In this document: piece after piece, positions 17,602 through 25,368 of the stretch | How positions within the stretch are numbered: the first letter of the stretch is position 1 | Layout of the letters: each line of letters starts with the position of its first letter | NCBI RefSeq assembly: GCF_001940785.1 | Contig: NZ_MSLS01000004.1 | Location: 62,001-126,000 of the forward strand | Origin: Bacillus sp. MRMR6 | GTDB taxonomy: Bacteria > Bacillota > Bacilli > Bacillales > Cytobacillaceae | DNA length: 64,000 nucleotides | Direction: 5' to 3' | The notes under the pieces: model-generated | What the model was told of the DNA's origin: nothing | The model's input: only the letters and a program-made list of their open reading frames with translations | Database searches by the model: none | Made by a program: the position numbers and the translations under genes

Positions 17602-18147
17602 ATGAAGGCATTCATTAATATCGATTATACATATGATTTTGTTGCAGATGCTGGCAGATTAACATGTGGACTGCCTGGCCAGGCAATTGAAAAGAAAATC
17701 GTGGAGTTGACGGAGGAATTTATCGCTAATGGTGATTATGTTGTCTTTGCCGTTGATGTACATGATGAAGGCGATGAATATCATCCGGAAACTAAGCTAT
17801 TTCCACCACATAATATTCGCGGGACTTCTGGCAGGGATTTGTTTGGCAGCCTGATGGGGGTTTATGAGTTGAATAAAGAGCGTGAAAATGTTGTTTATAT
17901 CGATAAAACAAGATATTCTGCCTTCGCCGGTACTGATTTAGAAATTAAGCTCCGTGAGCGCGGTATAACTGAGGTTCATTTGGTTGGAGTATGTACAGAC
18001 ATTTGCGTTCTTCATACGGCTATTGACGCCTATAACAAAGGCTTTAAAATTGTAGTCTACAAGGATGCTGTTGCCTCTTTCAACCAACAAGGTCATGAAT
18101 GGGCATTGGGGCATTTTGAACAAACGCTTGGAGCTATGGTGAAATAG
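17602..18147 (+). CDS. pncA: Nicotinamidase (cysteine hydrolase family)
   Basis: A 181-residue isochorismatase-fold amidase that converts nicotinamide to nicotinic acid in NAD salvage. The catalytic Asp is in NIDYTYDF, the metal-binding Asp and His in DVHDEGDEYHPET, and the nucleophilic Cys in GVCTDICVLHTA. The ribosome site GGGGCGAGGGG precedes the ATG. It is followed by pncB, which uses the product, so the pair forms the Preiss-Handler entry route. An 18-bp palindrome lies directly after the stop. Confidence 0.93.
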   Translation: MKAFINIDYTYDFVADAGRLTCGLPGQAIEKKIVELTEEFIANGDYVVFAVDVHDEGDEYHPETKLFPPHNIRGTSGRDLFGSLMGVYELNKERENVVYIDKTRYSAFAGTDLEIKLRERGITEVHLVGVCTDICVLHTAIDAYNKGFKIVVYKDAVASFNQQGHEWALGHFEQTLGAMVK

Positions 18148-18165
18148 ATTTTATCATGATAAAAT
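18148..18165. promoter_or_regulatory. Perfect 18-bp palindrome between pncA and pncB
   Basis: ATTTTATCATGATAAAAT is a perfect palindrome that begins at the first base after the pncA stop and ends 39 bases before pncB. It has no T run, so it is more like a protein-binding site than a terminator. No regulator is identified. Confidence 0.4.
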
Positions 18166-18204
18166 GATGTAATATGTTGAAAAAGCAGGTTTTCGGAGGT
18201 TATT

Positions 18205-19668
18205 ATGAAACACATTTATCAGGATGATAGTTTGACGCTGCATACCGATCTGTACCAGATCAATATGGTAGAAACCTATTGGAGAGATGGAATCCATAAT
18301 AAACGTGCAGTATTTGAACTATTTTTCCGCAAGCTCCCGTTTGGAAACGGCTATGCTGTTTTTGCAGGTTTAGAAAAAGTAATCCAGTTTATCCAAGGCT
18401 TCGGCTTCACTGAAGAGGACCTTAACTATTTGAAAAATGAAGTCGGCTACGAAGAGGACTTCCTTGAGTATTTGAAAGGAATTCGGTTTACAGGAACCAT
18501 TCGCTCCATGAAAGAGGGAGAGCTCGTATACGGAAATGAGCCGATCTTAAGTGTGGATGCCCCGCTGGCTGAAGCGCAATTGATTGAAACGGCTTTGTTA
18601 AATATGATTAACTATCAAACACTTATTGCGACAAAAGCATCACGGATTAAGCAAGTGGTCGGTTCTGAGGTGGCGATGGAGTTTGGTTCCCGCCGCGCGC
18701 AGGAAATGGATGCAGCGGTCTGGGGAACAAGAGCAGCTTACTTGGCTGGATTTGAAGCGACAAGTAATGTCCGTGCCGGTAAAATGTTTGGTATCCCAGT
18801 CTCTGGAACACATGCACACTCCATGGTCCAGGCTTATAAGGATGAATATACCGCATTTAAAAAATATGCCGAGTCACATAAGGACTGTGTGTTTTTAGTG
18901 GATACCTACGACACACTGCGTCTCGGTGTGCCAAACGCGATTAAAGTGGCGAGAGAAATGGGCGATAAGATTAATTTTAAAGGAGTCCGTCTCGACAGCG
19001 GCGACCTTGCTTATCTTTCAAAAGAGGCGCGCAAACAGCTTGATGAAGCAGGATTTAAAGACGCGAAAATCTTTGCGTCAAGTGATTTAGATGAGTACAC
19101 GATTTTGAACCTGAAGGCTCAAGGGGCAAAAATTGACAGTTGGGGAATCGGTACGAAGCTGATCACTGCTTACGAGCAAGCGGCACTTGGTGCGGTGTAT
19201 AAGATTGTTTCTATTGAAAACGAAAAAGGCGAGATGGAAGATACAATAAAAATTTCATCAAATCCTGTTAAAGTCACTACACCTGGTTTAAAGAAAATCT
19301 ACCGGATAATAAACAATAAAAACAACCACGCTGAGGGAGATTACATCGCGCTAGAGGAAGAACGGATCCCAGAAAAGCGTTTGAGAATGTTTCACCCAAC
19401 CCACACTTACATTAATAAGGTGGTAACAAACTTTACAGCTCGAGAGCTTCACGAAGATATCTTTATCGGCGGTGAACTGGTCTACGAAACACCATGCCTT
19501 AGTGTATCAAGAGAGTATTTGAAAAAAAACCTCGATGCCCTTTGGCCAGAATACAAACGCACCATGAACCCAGAAGAATACCCCGTCGACCTAAGCCAAA
19601 AATGCTGGGACAACAAAATGAAAAACATCCAAGAAGTACGCGAAAAAGTAAAAGCAATGAAAGAATAG
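18205..19668 (+). CDS. pncB: Nicotinate phosphoribosyltransferase
   Basis: A 487-residue enzyme joining nicotinate to PRPP to give nicotinate mononucleotide. The N-terminal LTLHTDLYQINMVETYW, the central EFGSRRAQEMDAAVWGTRAAY and VSGTHAHSMVQ with the catalytic His, and the phosphate-binding FKGVRLDSGDLAYLS and SSDLDEYTI loops are all present. The ribosome site CGGAGG is well placed. It forms an apparent operon with pncA. The length is that of the usual Gram-positive form. Confidence 0.96.
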   Translation: MKHIYQDDSLTLHTDLYQINMVETYWRDGIHNKRAVFELFFRKLPFGNGYAVFAGLEKVIQFIQGFGFTEEDLNYLKNEVGYEEDFLEYLKGIRFTGTIRSMKEGELVYGNEPILSVDAPLAEAQLIETALLNMINYQTLIATKASRIKQVVGSEVAMEFGSRRAQEMDAAVWGTRAAYLAGFEATSNVRAGKMFGIPVSGTHAHSMVQAYKDEYTAFKKYAESHKDCVFLVDTYDTLRLGVPNAIKVAREMGDKINFKGVRLDSGDLAYLSKEARKQLDEAGFKDAKIFASSDLDEYTILNLKAQGAKIDSWGIGTKLITAYEQAALGAVYKIVSIENEKGEMEDTIKISSNPVKVTTPGLKKIYRIINNKNNHAEGDYIALEEERIPEKRLRMFHPTHTYINKVVTNFTARELHEDIFIGGELVYETPCLSVSREYLKKNLDALWPEYKRTMNPEEYPVDLSQKCWDNKMKNIQEVREKVKAMKE

Positions 19669-19703
19669 GAAGCATGGGGACGGTTCTCCTGCTTCTTTTT
19701 TTT
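19669..19703 (+). terminator. Terminator after pncB
   Basis: GAAGCA / TGCTTC arms enclose GGGGACGGTTCTCC, which can pair further, and are followed by eight or more T residues. The inner GGGGACGGTTCTCC word recalls a repeat I remember from Bacillus genomes. Confidence 0.75.
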
Positions 19704-19724
19704 ATTCCACCTATTTTCCAATAA

Positions 19725-19808
19725 TTGTAGAAAGGGACCTATTTATTGTAGAATAAGCCTTCAATTTTGTAGAATAAGGGCTGGATTTTGTAGAATCCCG
19801 AACTCAAA
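19725..19808 (+). repeat. Four degenerate 21-bp tandem repeats (TTGTAGAAT)
   Basis: TTGTAGAA begins at 19725, 19746, 19767 and 19788, exactly 21 bp apart; three copies continue TTGTAGAAT and two continue TTGTAGAATAAG. The rest of each unit is variable. The array lies between the pncB terminator and rlmCD. A spacing of two helical turns puts all copies on one face of the DNA. No CRISPR features are present. Confidence 0.7.
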
Positions 19809-19912
19809 CCACTCAAATAACAAGATAATGAACAATGTGGAGGAGACATTTCGTTTTTTACTAGTTAGTATGTTACAATTTCCTAGTCAAAACTGAGAAA
19901 AGGAAGAAACCA

Positions 19913-21283
19913 ATGACAAGAACAATACCTGTAACTAAAAATGATTACATAGATGTTGTATTTGAAGACTTAACCCATGATGGGGCTGCAGTTGCTAAAG
20001 TTGAAGGCTACCCGTTATTCGTTCCAAATGGTTTGCCTGGTGAAAAGGCTAAGATAAAAGTCATTAAGGCGAACAAGGGATATGGCTTTGGGCGTCTAAT
20101 GGAATTATATGAAAAGAGCCCCTATCGGGTGGAAGTTCCAAATGACGAGGCTCATAAATATGGTGGAACCCAGCTTTCACATATCAATTATGAAGGGCAG
20201 CTAAAGTACAAGGAAATCCAAGTTCGCCAGGTGTTGACCCGAATTGGCAAACTGGAGGATGTAAAGGTGCATCCAATCCTAGGAATGGACAACCCATGGA
20301 ATTATCGAAACAAAGCGCAAGTTCCCGTTGGTGTAAAAGATGGAAAGCTGGTAGCTGGCTTTTTTAAGCCGAGAAGCCATGAAATTGTGGATACGGATGA
20401 AAGTGTGATTCAGCTTCCAGAAGTAAATGAAGCCATTCAGACGATTAAGGAAATATGCATTGAGCTAAATATTTCTGCTTATGATGAAGAGAATCATAAG
20501 GGTGTACTTCGCCACATTATGGCTCGATACGGTAACCAAACTGGAGAACTAATGGTGGTTATTGTTACTAGATCTTTAAAAATTCCAAATAAAGAACAGT
20601 TAGTTGAAAAAATTGTTGCGCGGCTGCCTAAGGTAAAATCGATTGTCCATAACATCAATTCAATACGTACGAACGTGATTCTTGGTGAAAAGACAACAGT
20701 CCTCTGGGGCAATGAGGTCATTTATGATTATATTGGTGATGTGAAATTTGCGATTTCTGCTTTGTCGTTTTATCAAGTGAATCCAGTCCAAACGAAGGTA
20801 CTCTATGATAAGGCCCTTGAGTATGCTGGGTTAAGCGGTGATGAATCTGTTATTGATGCGTACTGCGGGATCGGGACCATTTCATTATTTTTAGCGCAAA
20901 AAGCAAAAAAGGTTTTCGGTGTTGAAGTCGTAAAAGAGGCAATTGAGGATGCAAAGCGGAATGCTGAACTGAACGGATTTACAAACGCTGAGTTTGCTGT
21001 AGGGGAAGCAGAAGTAGTGATACCGAAGTGGTATAAGGAAGGCAACAGAGCAGATGTACTGATAGTTGACCCGCCGCGCAAAGGCTGTGACGAAGCGTTG
21101 CTGCAAACGATTATTGAGATGAAGCCGAAAAAGGTTGTCTATGTCTCCTGCAACCCAGCAACATTAGCACGGGACCTAAGAATTCTAGAAGACGGGGGCT
21201 ATAAAACAGTAGAAGTCCAACCAGTAGATATGTTCCCACATACGACGCACGTGGAGTGTGTATCGCAGTTAATTTTGAAATAG
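19913..21283 (+). CDS. rlmCD: 23S rRNA (uracil-C5) methyltransferase, RlmCD/RumA family
   Basis: A 456-residue TrmA-family enzyme. An N-terminal TRAM domain (about residues 1-65) is followed by a central domain and a C-terminal SAM methyltransferase domain with [40 protein letters not shown] and the catalytic cysteine loop [13 protein letters not shown]. Homologues usually carry four cysteines for a 4Fe-4S cluster in the N-terminal half (a CGGCQLQH-like motif). Here the matching stretch reads [18 protein letters not shown] and has no cysteine, so the cluster is probably absent. The 3' end seems to be a recurrent integration target. Confidence 0.9.
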   Translation: MTRTIPVTKNDYIDVVFEDLTHDGAAVAKVEGYPLFVPNGLPGEKAKIKVIKANKGYGFGRLMELYEKSPYRVEVPNDEAHKYGGTQLSHINYEGQLKYKEIQVRQVLTRIGKLEDVKVHPILGMDNPWNYRNKAQVPVGVKDGKLVAGFFKPRSHEIVDTDESVIQLPEVNEAIQTIKEICIELNISAYDEENHKGVLRHIMARYGNQTGELMVVIVTRSLKIPNKEQLVEKIVARLPKVKSIVHNINSIRTNVILGEKTTVLWGNEVIYDYIGDVKFAISALSFYQVNPVQTKVLYDKALEYAGLSGDESVIDAYCGIGTISLFLAQKAKKVFGVEVVKEAIEDAKRNAELNGFTNAEFAVGEAEVVIPKWYKEGNRADVLIVDPPRKGCDEALLQTIIEMKPKKVVYVSCNPATLARDLRILEDGGYKTVEVQPVDMFPHTTHVECVSQLILK

Positions 21284-21288
21284 TCTGC

Positions 21289-21339
21289 GATTACCACTCA
21301 AGCCATGTTGAATGCGTTGTGCAGCTAGTATTTAAATAG
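21289..21339 (+). pseudogene. Remnant of a second rlmCD 3' end
   Basis: Read in frame to the TAG at 21337-21339, the DNA gives DYHSSHVECVVQLVFK. The true C-terminus of RlmCD only 17 codons upstream ends [14 protein letters not shown]. The protein match is near complete while the DNA differs at many bases, so this is the tail of a divergent paralogue, not a simple duplication. No start or body of a gene remains. Confidence 0.7.
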
Positions 21340-21353
21340 TAGAGATAACGTTC

Positions 21354-21380
21354 AGCCCAGCTACAAAACTGGGCTTTTTG
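21354..21380 (+). terminator. Rho-independent terminator after rlmCD
   Basis: AGCCCAG / CTGGGCT with an eight-base loop runs directly into five T residues. It follows the second rlmCD tail, so it may have come with that remnant. Confidence 0.88.
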
Positions 21381-21443
21381 TATGCAAGCTTTTTTGTCGT
21401 TCATATTTGGGACATAATGATAAAAATCGCCAAAATGAGGCTT

Positions 21444-21454
21444 GTGCCAGGCAC
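21444..21454. repeat. Short GTGCCAGGCAC palindrome
   Basis: An 11-base palindrome with an unpaired central A, in the 340-bp gap between the rlmCD terminator and the dihydrouridine synthase. It resembles a repeat word I recall from Bacillus intergenic regions. The rest of the gap is AT-rich and otherwise unremarkable apart from the promoter at 21611. Confidence 0.35.
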
Positions 21455-21610
21455 CTGATTGTTAAAATTCTTTTAAATGTATAGATAAAATCTATACCAT
21501 CTGCTTTTTTGTTTATAAAAAGTACCATTCAGGACCGATTTTCGTTAAAATAATATTGCCGATTTCACAATAGTTTTGCACAAATTAAAAATGTCCAAAT
21601 GTACTTGTGT

Positions 21611-21640
21611 TTGATAATAAGTTATTAAGCATGATATAAG
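21611..21640 (+). promoter_or_regulatory. Possible sigma-A promoter for the dihydrouridine synthase
   Basis: TTGATA at 21611-21616 and TATAAG at 21635-21640 are 18 bp apart, 85 bases before the start codon. Confidence 0.4.
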
Positions 21641-21724
21641 TGTAAAAGAATTAGAACATTTGGTTTTATATTTTTTGACCGAGAGTTTGAAGTTGTATCC
21701 ATATTGAGGGGATTTGAGTTTAAA

Positions 21725-22708
21725 ATGATAAATAATTTTTGGCGTGATTTACCACGACCATTTTTTGTACTTGCACCTATGGAAGATGTAACAGATGTTG
21801 TTTTTCGTCACGTAGTAAGTGCAGCCGGTCGACCGGATGTGTTTTTCACAGAGTTTACAAACTCGGATAGCTATTGTCATCCAGAGGGCATGAAAAGTGT
21901 GCGTGGTCGTTTGACTTTTACAGAAGATGAACAGCCATTGGTAGCACATATTTGGGGGGATAATCCCGCATATTTCCGTCAAATGAGTATTGGCATGGCA
22001 GAGCTAGGATTTAAAGGCATCGATATAAATATGGGCTGCCCGGTACCGAATGTGGCATCGAGAGGGAAGGGTAGTGGCCTTATTCTCCGTCCAGACGTTG
22101 CGGCAGAACTTATTCAAGCAGCAAAAGCGGGCGGTCTGCCTGTTAGCGTGAAAACACGACTTGGCGATAAGGATGTCAATGAGTATGAGGAGTGGCTAAC
22201 GCATATTTTAAAACAGGATATTGCGAACCTTTCTATTCATTTACGTACGAGAAAGGAAATGAGCCAAGTAGATGCGCATTGGGAGTTAATTCCGGAGATT
22301 AAAAAATTACGTGACCGTATTGCACCCAATACGCTATTAACAATCAATGGAGACATTCCTGACCGTCAAACTGGGCTGAAGCTTGCTGAACAATATGGTA
22401 TTGATGGCGTTATGATCGGGCGAGGGATTTTTAAAAATCCTTTTGCTTTTGAAAAAGAGCCAAGAGAGCATAGCAGTAAAGAATACCTGGATCTTTTAAG
22501 ACTGCAGCTTGATCTTCAAGATCAATATGCGGAAGTACTGCCACGTTCAATCACAGGACTTCACCGCTTTTTCAAAATTTATGTCAAAGGATTTCAGGGA
22601 GCTGGAGCATTAAGAAATCAATTGATGAACACGAAATCAACAGATGAAGTACGAGCATTGCTTGATAACTTTGAAAAGAATGTTGATGGGACGGGGACAG
22701 TGAAATGA
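21725..22708 (+). CDS. tRNA-dihydrouridine synthase
   Basis: A flavoenzyme of about 327 residues that reduces uridine to dihydrouridine in t[17 protein letters not shown] near the N-terminus binds [22 protein letters not shown] has the catalytic cysteine, and [17 protein letters not shown] and [15 protein letters not shown] complete the Dus TIM-barrel pattern. I start at ATG 21725, the first codon of the conserved N-terminus, with a GAGGGG site somewhat distant. The last codons read DGTGTVK and contain a GGGACGGGGACAG word resembling a dispersed Bacillus repeat, so the 3' end may have been altered by a repeat. Confidence 0.92.
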   Translation: MINNFWRDLPRPFFVLAPMEDVTDVVFRHVVSAAGRPDVFFTEFTNSDSYCHPEGMKSVRGRLTFTEDEQPLVAHIWGDNPAYFRQMSIGMAELGFKGIDINMGCPVPNVASRGKGSGLILRPDVAAELIQAAKAGGLPVSVKTRLGDKDVNEYEEWLTHILKQDIANLSIHLRTRKEMSQVDAHWELIPEIKKLRDRIAPNTLLTINGDIPDRQTGLKLAEQYGIDGVMIGRGIFKNPFAFEKEPREHSSKEYLDLLRLQLDLQDQYAEVLPRSITGLHRFFKIYVKGFQGAGALRNQLMNTKSTDEVRALLDNFEKNVDGTGTVK

Positions 22709-22850
22709 TGTAACTCTCAAAAAGTTAGAGAGAAAATGAGTCACATCAACTCAGGTGTACTTATTTTATTTAGTTTTAAGTTCCTTTGCAGCCGGCAACT
22801 TTATCTATAAGGAGTCATAGGGAATTTGTGGATAAGGGTGTGAATAAAAC

Positions 22851-22899
22851 GCAGGACAAAGAGGGTGGGAAGAGAAAAATCCTACCCTTTTTCCTGTGC
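22851..22899 (+). terminator. Terminator-like hairpin
   Basis: The inner arms AGGGTGGGA / TCCTACCCT are followed by TTTTT, and outer GCAGGACA / CCTGTGC pairing extends the stem. It sits 140 bases after the dus stop in the 422-bp gap 22709-23130. A shorter CTCTC / GAGAG hairpin lies at about 22712-22730. The remainder of the gap is AT-rich with no gene. Confidence 0.65.
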
Positions 22900-23130
22900 A
22901 AAAAGCTAGAGGGGAACACAACTTTAGTCTAATTAAAAGCTCTGTTAAAATTTAATGTTGATAACGGATAAAAAACGATGGCACACACTGCATTTGTTTA
23001 AATAGAAAGCTGGTTGAACGGAAGTTTTTTAAGAGTGAGGCATTAAAAAAACATTAAAGAAAATATTAATAAAGATTTGATATGAACGAGGGTTAAAAAT
23101 AGATAATAAATTTAAATTGGAGGGTAATAG

Positions 23131-23799
23131 TTGAAAACGATATACAACTTTTTATTTATTTTAAGTGTACTCTGTTTAGTTGCATTTGTTTTATTAGCTA
23201 ATATATATGATTCTGATTTCGTGAAATACTTCGATATTCAAACAATAAAGTCTATTCAAGGATTAGAACAACCAATCCTAACTACTATCATGAAATTTTT
23301 TAGTTATATCGGCGATACAATACAAGTAATCATTATTTCCATAATAATACTAGTAATTCTCTATAAGGTGTTTCATCAAAGAGTTGAGTTAATTCTCTTT
23401 ACGATTGTGTTAGTTGGGTCCACAACCTTAAATGTGTTACTAAAGACCTTTTTTCAAAGAGAACGTCCTATCTTTTATCAAATGGTTATCGAAGAGAGTT
23501 TCAGTTTTCCTAGCGGGCACTCAATGGCAGCATTATCATTGTATGGAATCATTAGTTTTCTGTTGTGGAGGCATATACCTAAACAAAGTGGTCGTATCGT
23601 TTTAATTACAGTAAGTGCTATTTTCATTCTTGTTATTGGGATAAGTCGAATATATCTAGGTGTTCACTATCCGAGTGATATAGTAGGTGCCTATTTAATT
23701 AGTGGTTTTTGGCTTATGTTTACAATATGGGGATTCATAAATATTAGGGAAAGAAGTTTAAGAAAAGATAGAACAGCTGTAAATGATTCTCCTCAATGA
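23131..23799 (+). CDS. PAP2-family membrane phosphatase
   Basis: A 222-residue membrane protein with about six spans and the three-part phosphatase signature: KTFFQRERP, PSGHSMAA and SRIYLGVHYPSDIVGA, which carry the conserved Lys/Arg, Ser-Gly-His and His. Such enzymes dephosphorylate undecaprenyl pyrophosphate, phosphatidylglycerophosphate or phosphatidate at the outer membrane face. The exact substrate is unknown. It begins with TTG, eight bases after TTGGAGGG. It is transcribed in the same direction as the next membrane gene, 74 bp away. Confidence 0.9.
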   Translation: MKTIYNFLFILSVLCLVAFVLLANIYDSDFVKYFDIQTIKSIQGLEQPILTTIMKFFSYIGDTIQVIIISIIILVILYKVFHQRVELILFTIVLVGSTTLNVLLKTFFQRERPIFYQMVIEESFSFPSGHSMAALSLYGIISFLLWRHIPKQSGRIVLITVSAIFILVIGISRIYLGVHYPSDIVGAYLISGFWLMFTIWGFINIRERSLRKDRTAVNDSPQ

Positions 23800-23873
23800 A
23801 ATAAAAGCAATATAGCTAAAATCCATTCATATTAGAAAAAAGAAATTAATTGTAAAGTAAGGCGGTTACCTTC

Positions 23874-24806
23874 ATGTTTTTATTTGAACCTATTCCGTGG
23901 TATTCAATTCTGATGTGGTTTATAGTGGTTGCTTTCCTAATACTAGTAAATGAAATTGCTCGGAGGAGCAAGTGGTTTTCACTCTTTTTGTTTTTGCTAT
24001 TGCCGATTATGTTAGCTTTTGCAGTTTGGCCAAAAACAGTTGAAAAAGACTCTGAAATAGGGACATGGTTTGATTGGTTAAAAGTCTATTCTGCATTATT
24101 AAGTTGTTTAGGCTTCCTTGCTATGAGGTTTATTAAAGGATTGATCACCAACAAGTATATTTTAATGTTTCCTGCAATTGCTTTAGTATTAAATATTCTT
24201 TTAGCTGTTATGGTTGATTTTCAAGTCTATCCTCTTAATGGAAATGTAAATGGGGTAATGCGGATTGGTGGACCTTGGAACATCATGAATGGGATTGCTG
24301 GTATCTTCAACATGGTCACGATTTCAGGCTGGGTTGGTATTTTTAACAGTAAAGATAAATATAAAGATTTAATATGGCCAGATCAAATGTGGTTTTGGAT
24401 CATTGCATATAATCTTTGGAACTTTGCTTTTGTCTATAACTGTATTACAGACCACGCCTTTTATTCAGGTGCAGCCTTATTAATTTCATCAGTAATTCCA
24501 GCCTTTTTGATTAAAAAGGGAGCCTGGCTTCAACATCGGGCACAAACCTTGGCTATTTGGATGTTATTTGTCATGTCCTATCCGGCCTTTGTTAGTGATT
24601 CTATATTTGCTGTACAATCCTCCCATAGTATAGCAGCACTTTTGTTTATTAGCAGTCTTTCACTAATTTCAAATCTCGCAGTTTTGGTTTATCACTTGTA
24701 TAAAATAATAAAACATATGCGTAATCCGTTAAAAGAGGAAGTCTATATTGATTTAGCTGGGTACAAGAAAATAGTTGAACTACACTCATCAGCAAAAGGA
24801 AAGTAA
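23874..24806 (+). CDS. DUF5692-like multi-pass membrane protein
   Basis: A 310-residue protein with eight or so hydrophobic segments. Features I associate with the DUF5692 family are the N-terminal PWYSILMWFIVVAFLILVNE, the GTWFDWLKVYSAL stretch, and the tryptophan-rich DQMWFWIIAYNLWNFAFVYNC. No catalytic motif is evident and the function is unknown. The start ATG has a rather weak upstream GTAAGGCGG ribosome site. It follows the PAP2 gene in the same orientation. Confidence 0.6.
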   Translation: MFLFEPIPWYSILMWFIVVAFLILVNEIARRSKWFSLFLFLLLPIMLAFAVWPKTVEKDSEIGTWFDWLKVYSALLSCLGFLAMRFIKGLITNKYILMFPAIALVLNILLAVMVDFQVYPLNGNVNGVMRIGGPWNIMNGIAGIFNMVTISGWVGIFNSKDKYKDLIWPDQMWFWIIAYNLWNFAFVYNCITDHAFYSGAALLISSVIPAFLIKKGAWLQHRAQTLAIWMLFVMSYPAFVSDSIFAVQSSHSIAALLFISSLSLISNLAVLVYHLYKIIKHMRNPLKEEVYIDLAGYKKIVELHSSAKGK

Positions 24807-24859
24807 TGTTTTACATTTAGACCATTGTAAATAATAGCTCATTTCAAGGACGAAGAACC

Positions 24860-24940
24860 TATATATTGCAGTAGTGCAAAATTGTCGTACTAACAATGTT
24901 TTTTATTTATAAGAGGTAGTATAAGGGGGTCATAAAAATA
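24860..24940 (+). pseudogene. Decayed copy of the HTH-DUF1232 gene leader
   Basis: The block TATATATTGCAGTAGTGCAAAA at about 24860-24881 and AGGGGGTCATAAAAATA at 24924-24940 match, in order and at similar spacing, the -10 region and ribosome site/ATA start of the regulator gene at 44808-44875. After the ATA the frame here meets a stop within six codons, so only the leader survives. Confidence 0.55.
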
Positions 24941-24959
24941 GATAAAAAACCATAGCAAC

Positions 24960-25073
24960 ATGGTAATTGCAGAATGGGCAAACGAAGAAGAGGAAAAATT
25001 GAAAGAAACTATTCGAAGGCATAGAGAAAATGAATTGAACATGGAAAAGCAAAGAAATGAACGTTTTGAGTAA
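24960..25073 (+). CDS. Small charged ORF, 37 residues
   Basis: ATG 24960 opens a frame MVIAEWANEEEEKLKETIRR... rich in Glu, Lys and Arg and likely helical. There is no good ribosome site, and it follows the decayed leader of an HTH gene. It may be a fragment of a larger lost gene rather than a real small protein. Confidence 0.25.
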   Translation: MVIAEWANEEEEKLKETIRRHRENELNMEKQRNERFE

Positions 25074-25156
25074 AAAGTGTTAGATTTTAATTGGACGTAA
25101 TGTAAAAAAATAAGGTGAGCTTATTACATCTCATAATGTTAATTTCCTACCGTCAG

Positions 25157-25198
25157 CATTCCACACATGTTGAGTGCGTAGCTCAACTCCAGAAATAA
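25157..25198 (+). pseudogene. Remnant of a third rlmCD 3' end
   Basis: In frame to TAA 25196-25198 the sequence reads HSTHVECVAQLQK, matching the RlmCD C-terminus [14 protein letters not shown] at 21242-21283. Only the tail is present. It closes a stretch that starts at the genuine rlmCD end, as left-over attachment sites would. Confidence 0.65.
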
Positions 25199-25233
25199 AT
25201 ACTGAGAACCCCATGCAGTCCAATATTACACAA

Positions 25234-25268
25234 AACCCTCGATAACTCTTATTGGAGCAGCGAGGGTT
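25234..25268. terminator. Inverted repeat with terminator-like form
   Basis: AACCCTCG / CGAGGGTT arms surround a 19-base loop that can pair further. On the minus strand the stem is followed by TTGTGT, on the plus strand by GAGAGTTTAT, so termination would be weak. A second hairpin (GAGAGG.GGGG / CCCC.CCTCTC, 25329-25359) lies just after the pectate lyase stop codon on the minus strand. The rest of the 24807-25368 gap holds the remnants listed separately. Confidence 0.45.
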
Positions 25269-25368
25269 GAGAGTTTATATAATCGTTAGGAAGTTTTGCA
25301 TCAATTTTGAATGGTAAATACCTGGTGTGAGAGGCGGGGGAGAGTTACCCCTACCTCTCATTTCTGAT

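Noticed and set aside
19725-19808. 21-bp repeats considered as a CRISPR array
   Set aside because: Repeats are nine bases with no constant spacer-repeat structure, and no cas gene is present.
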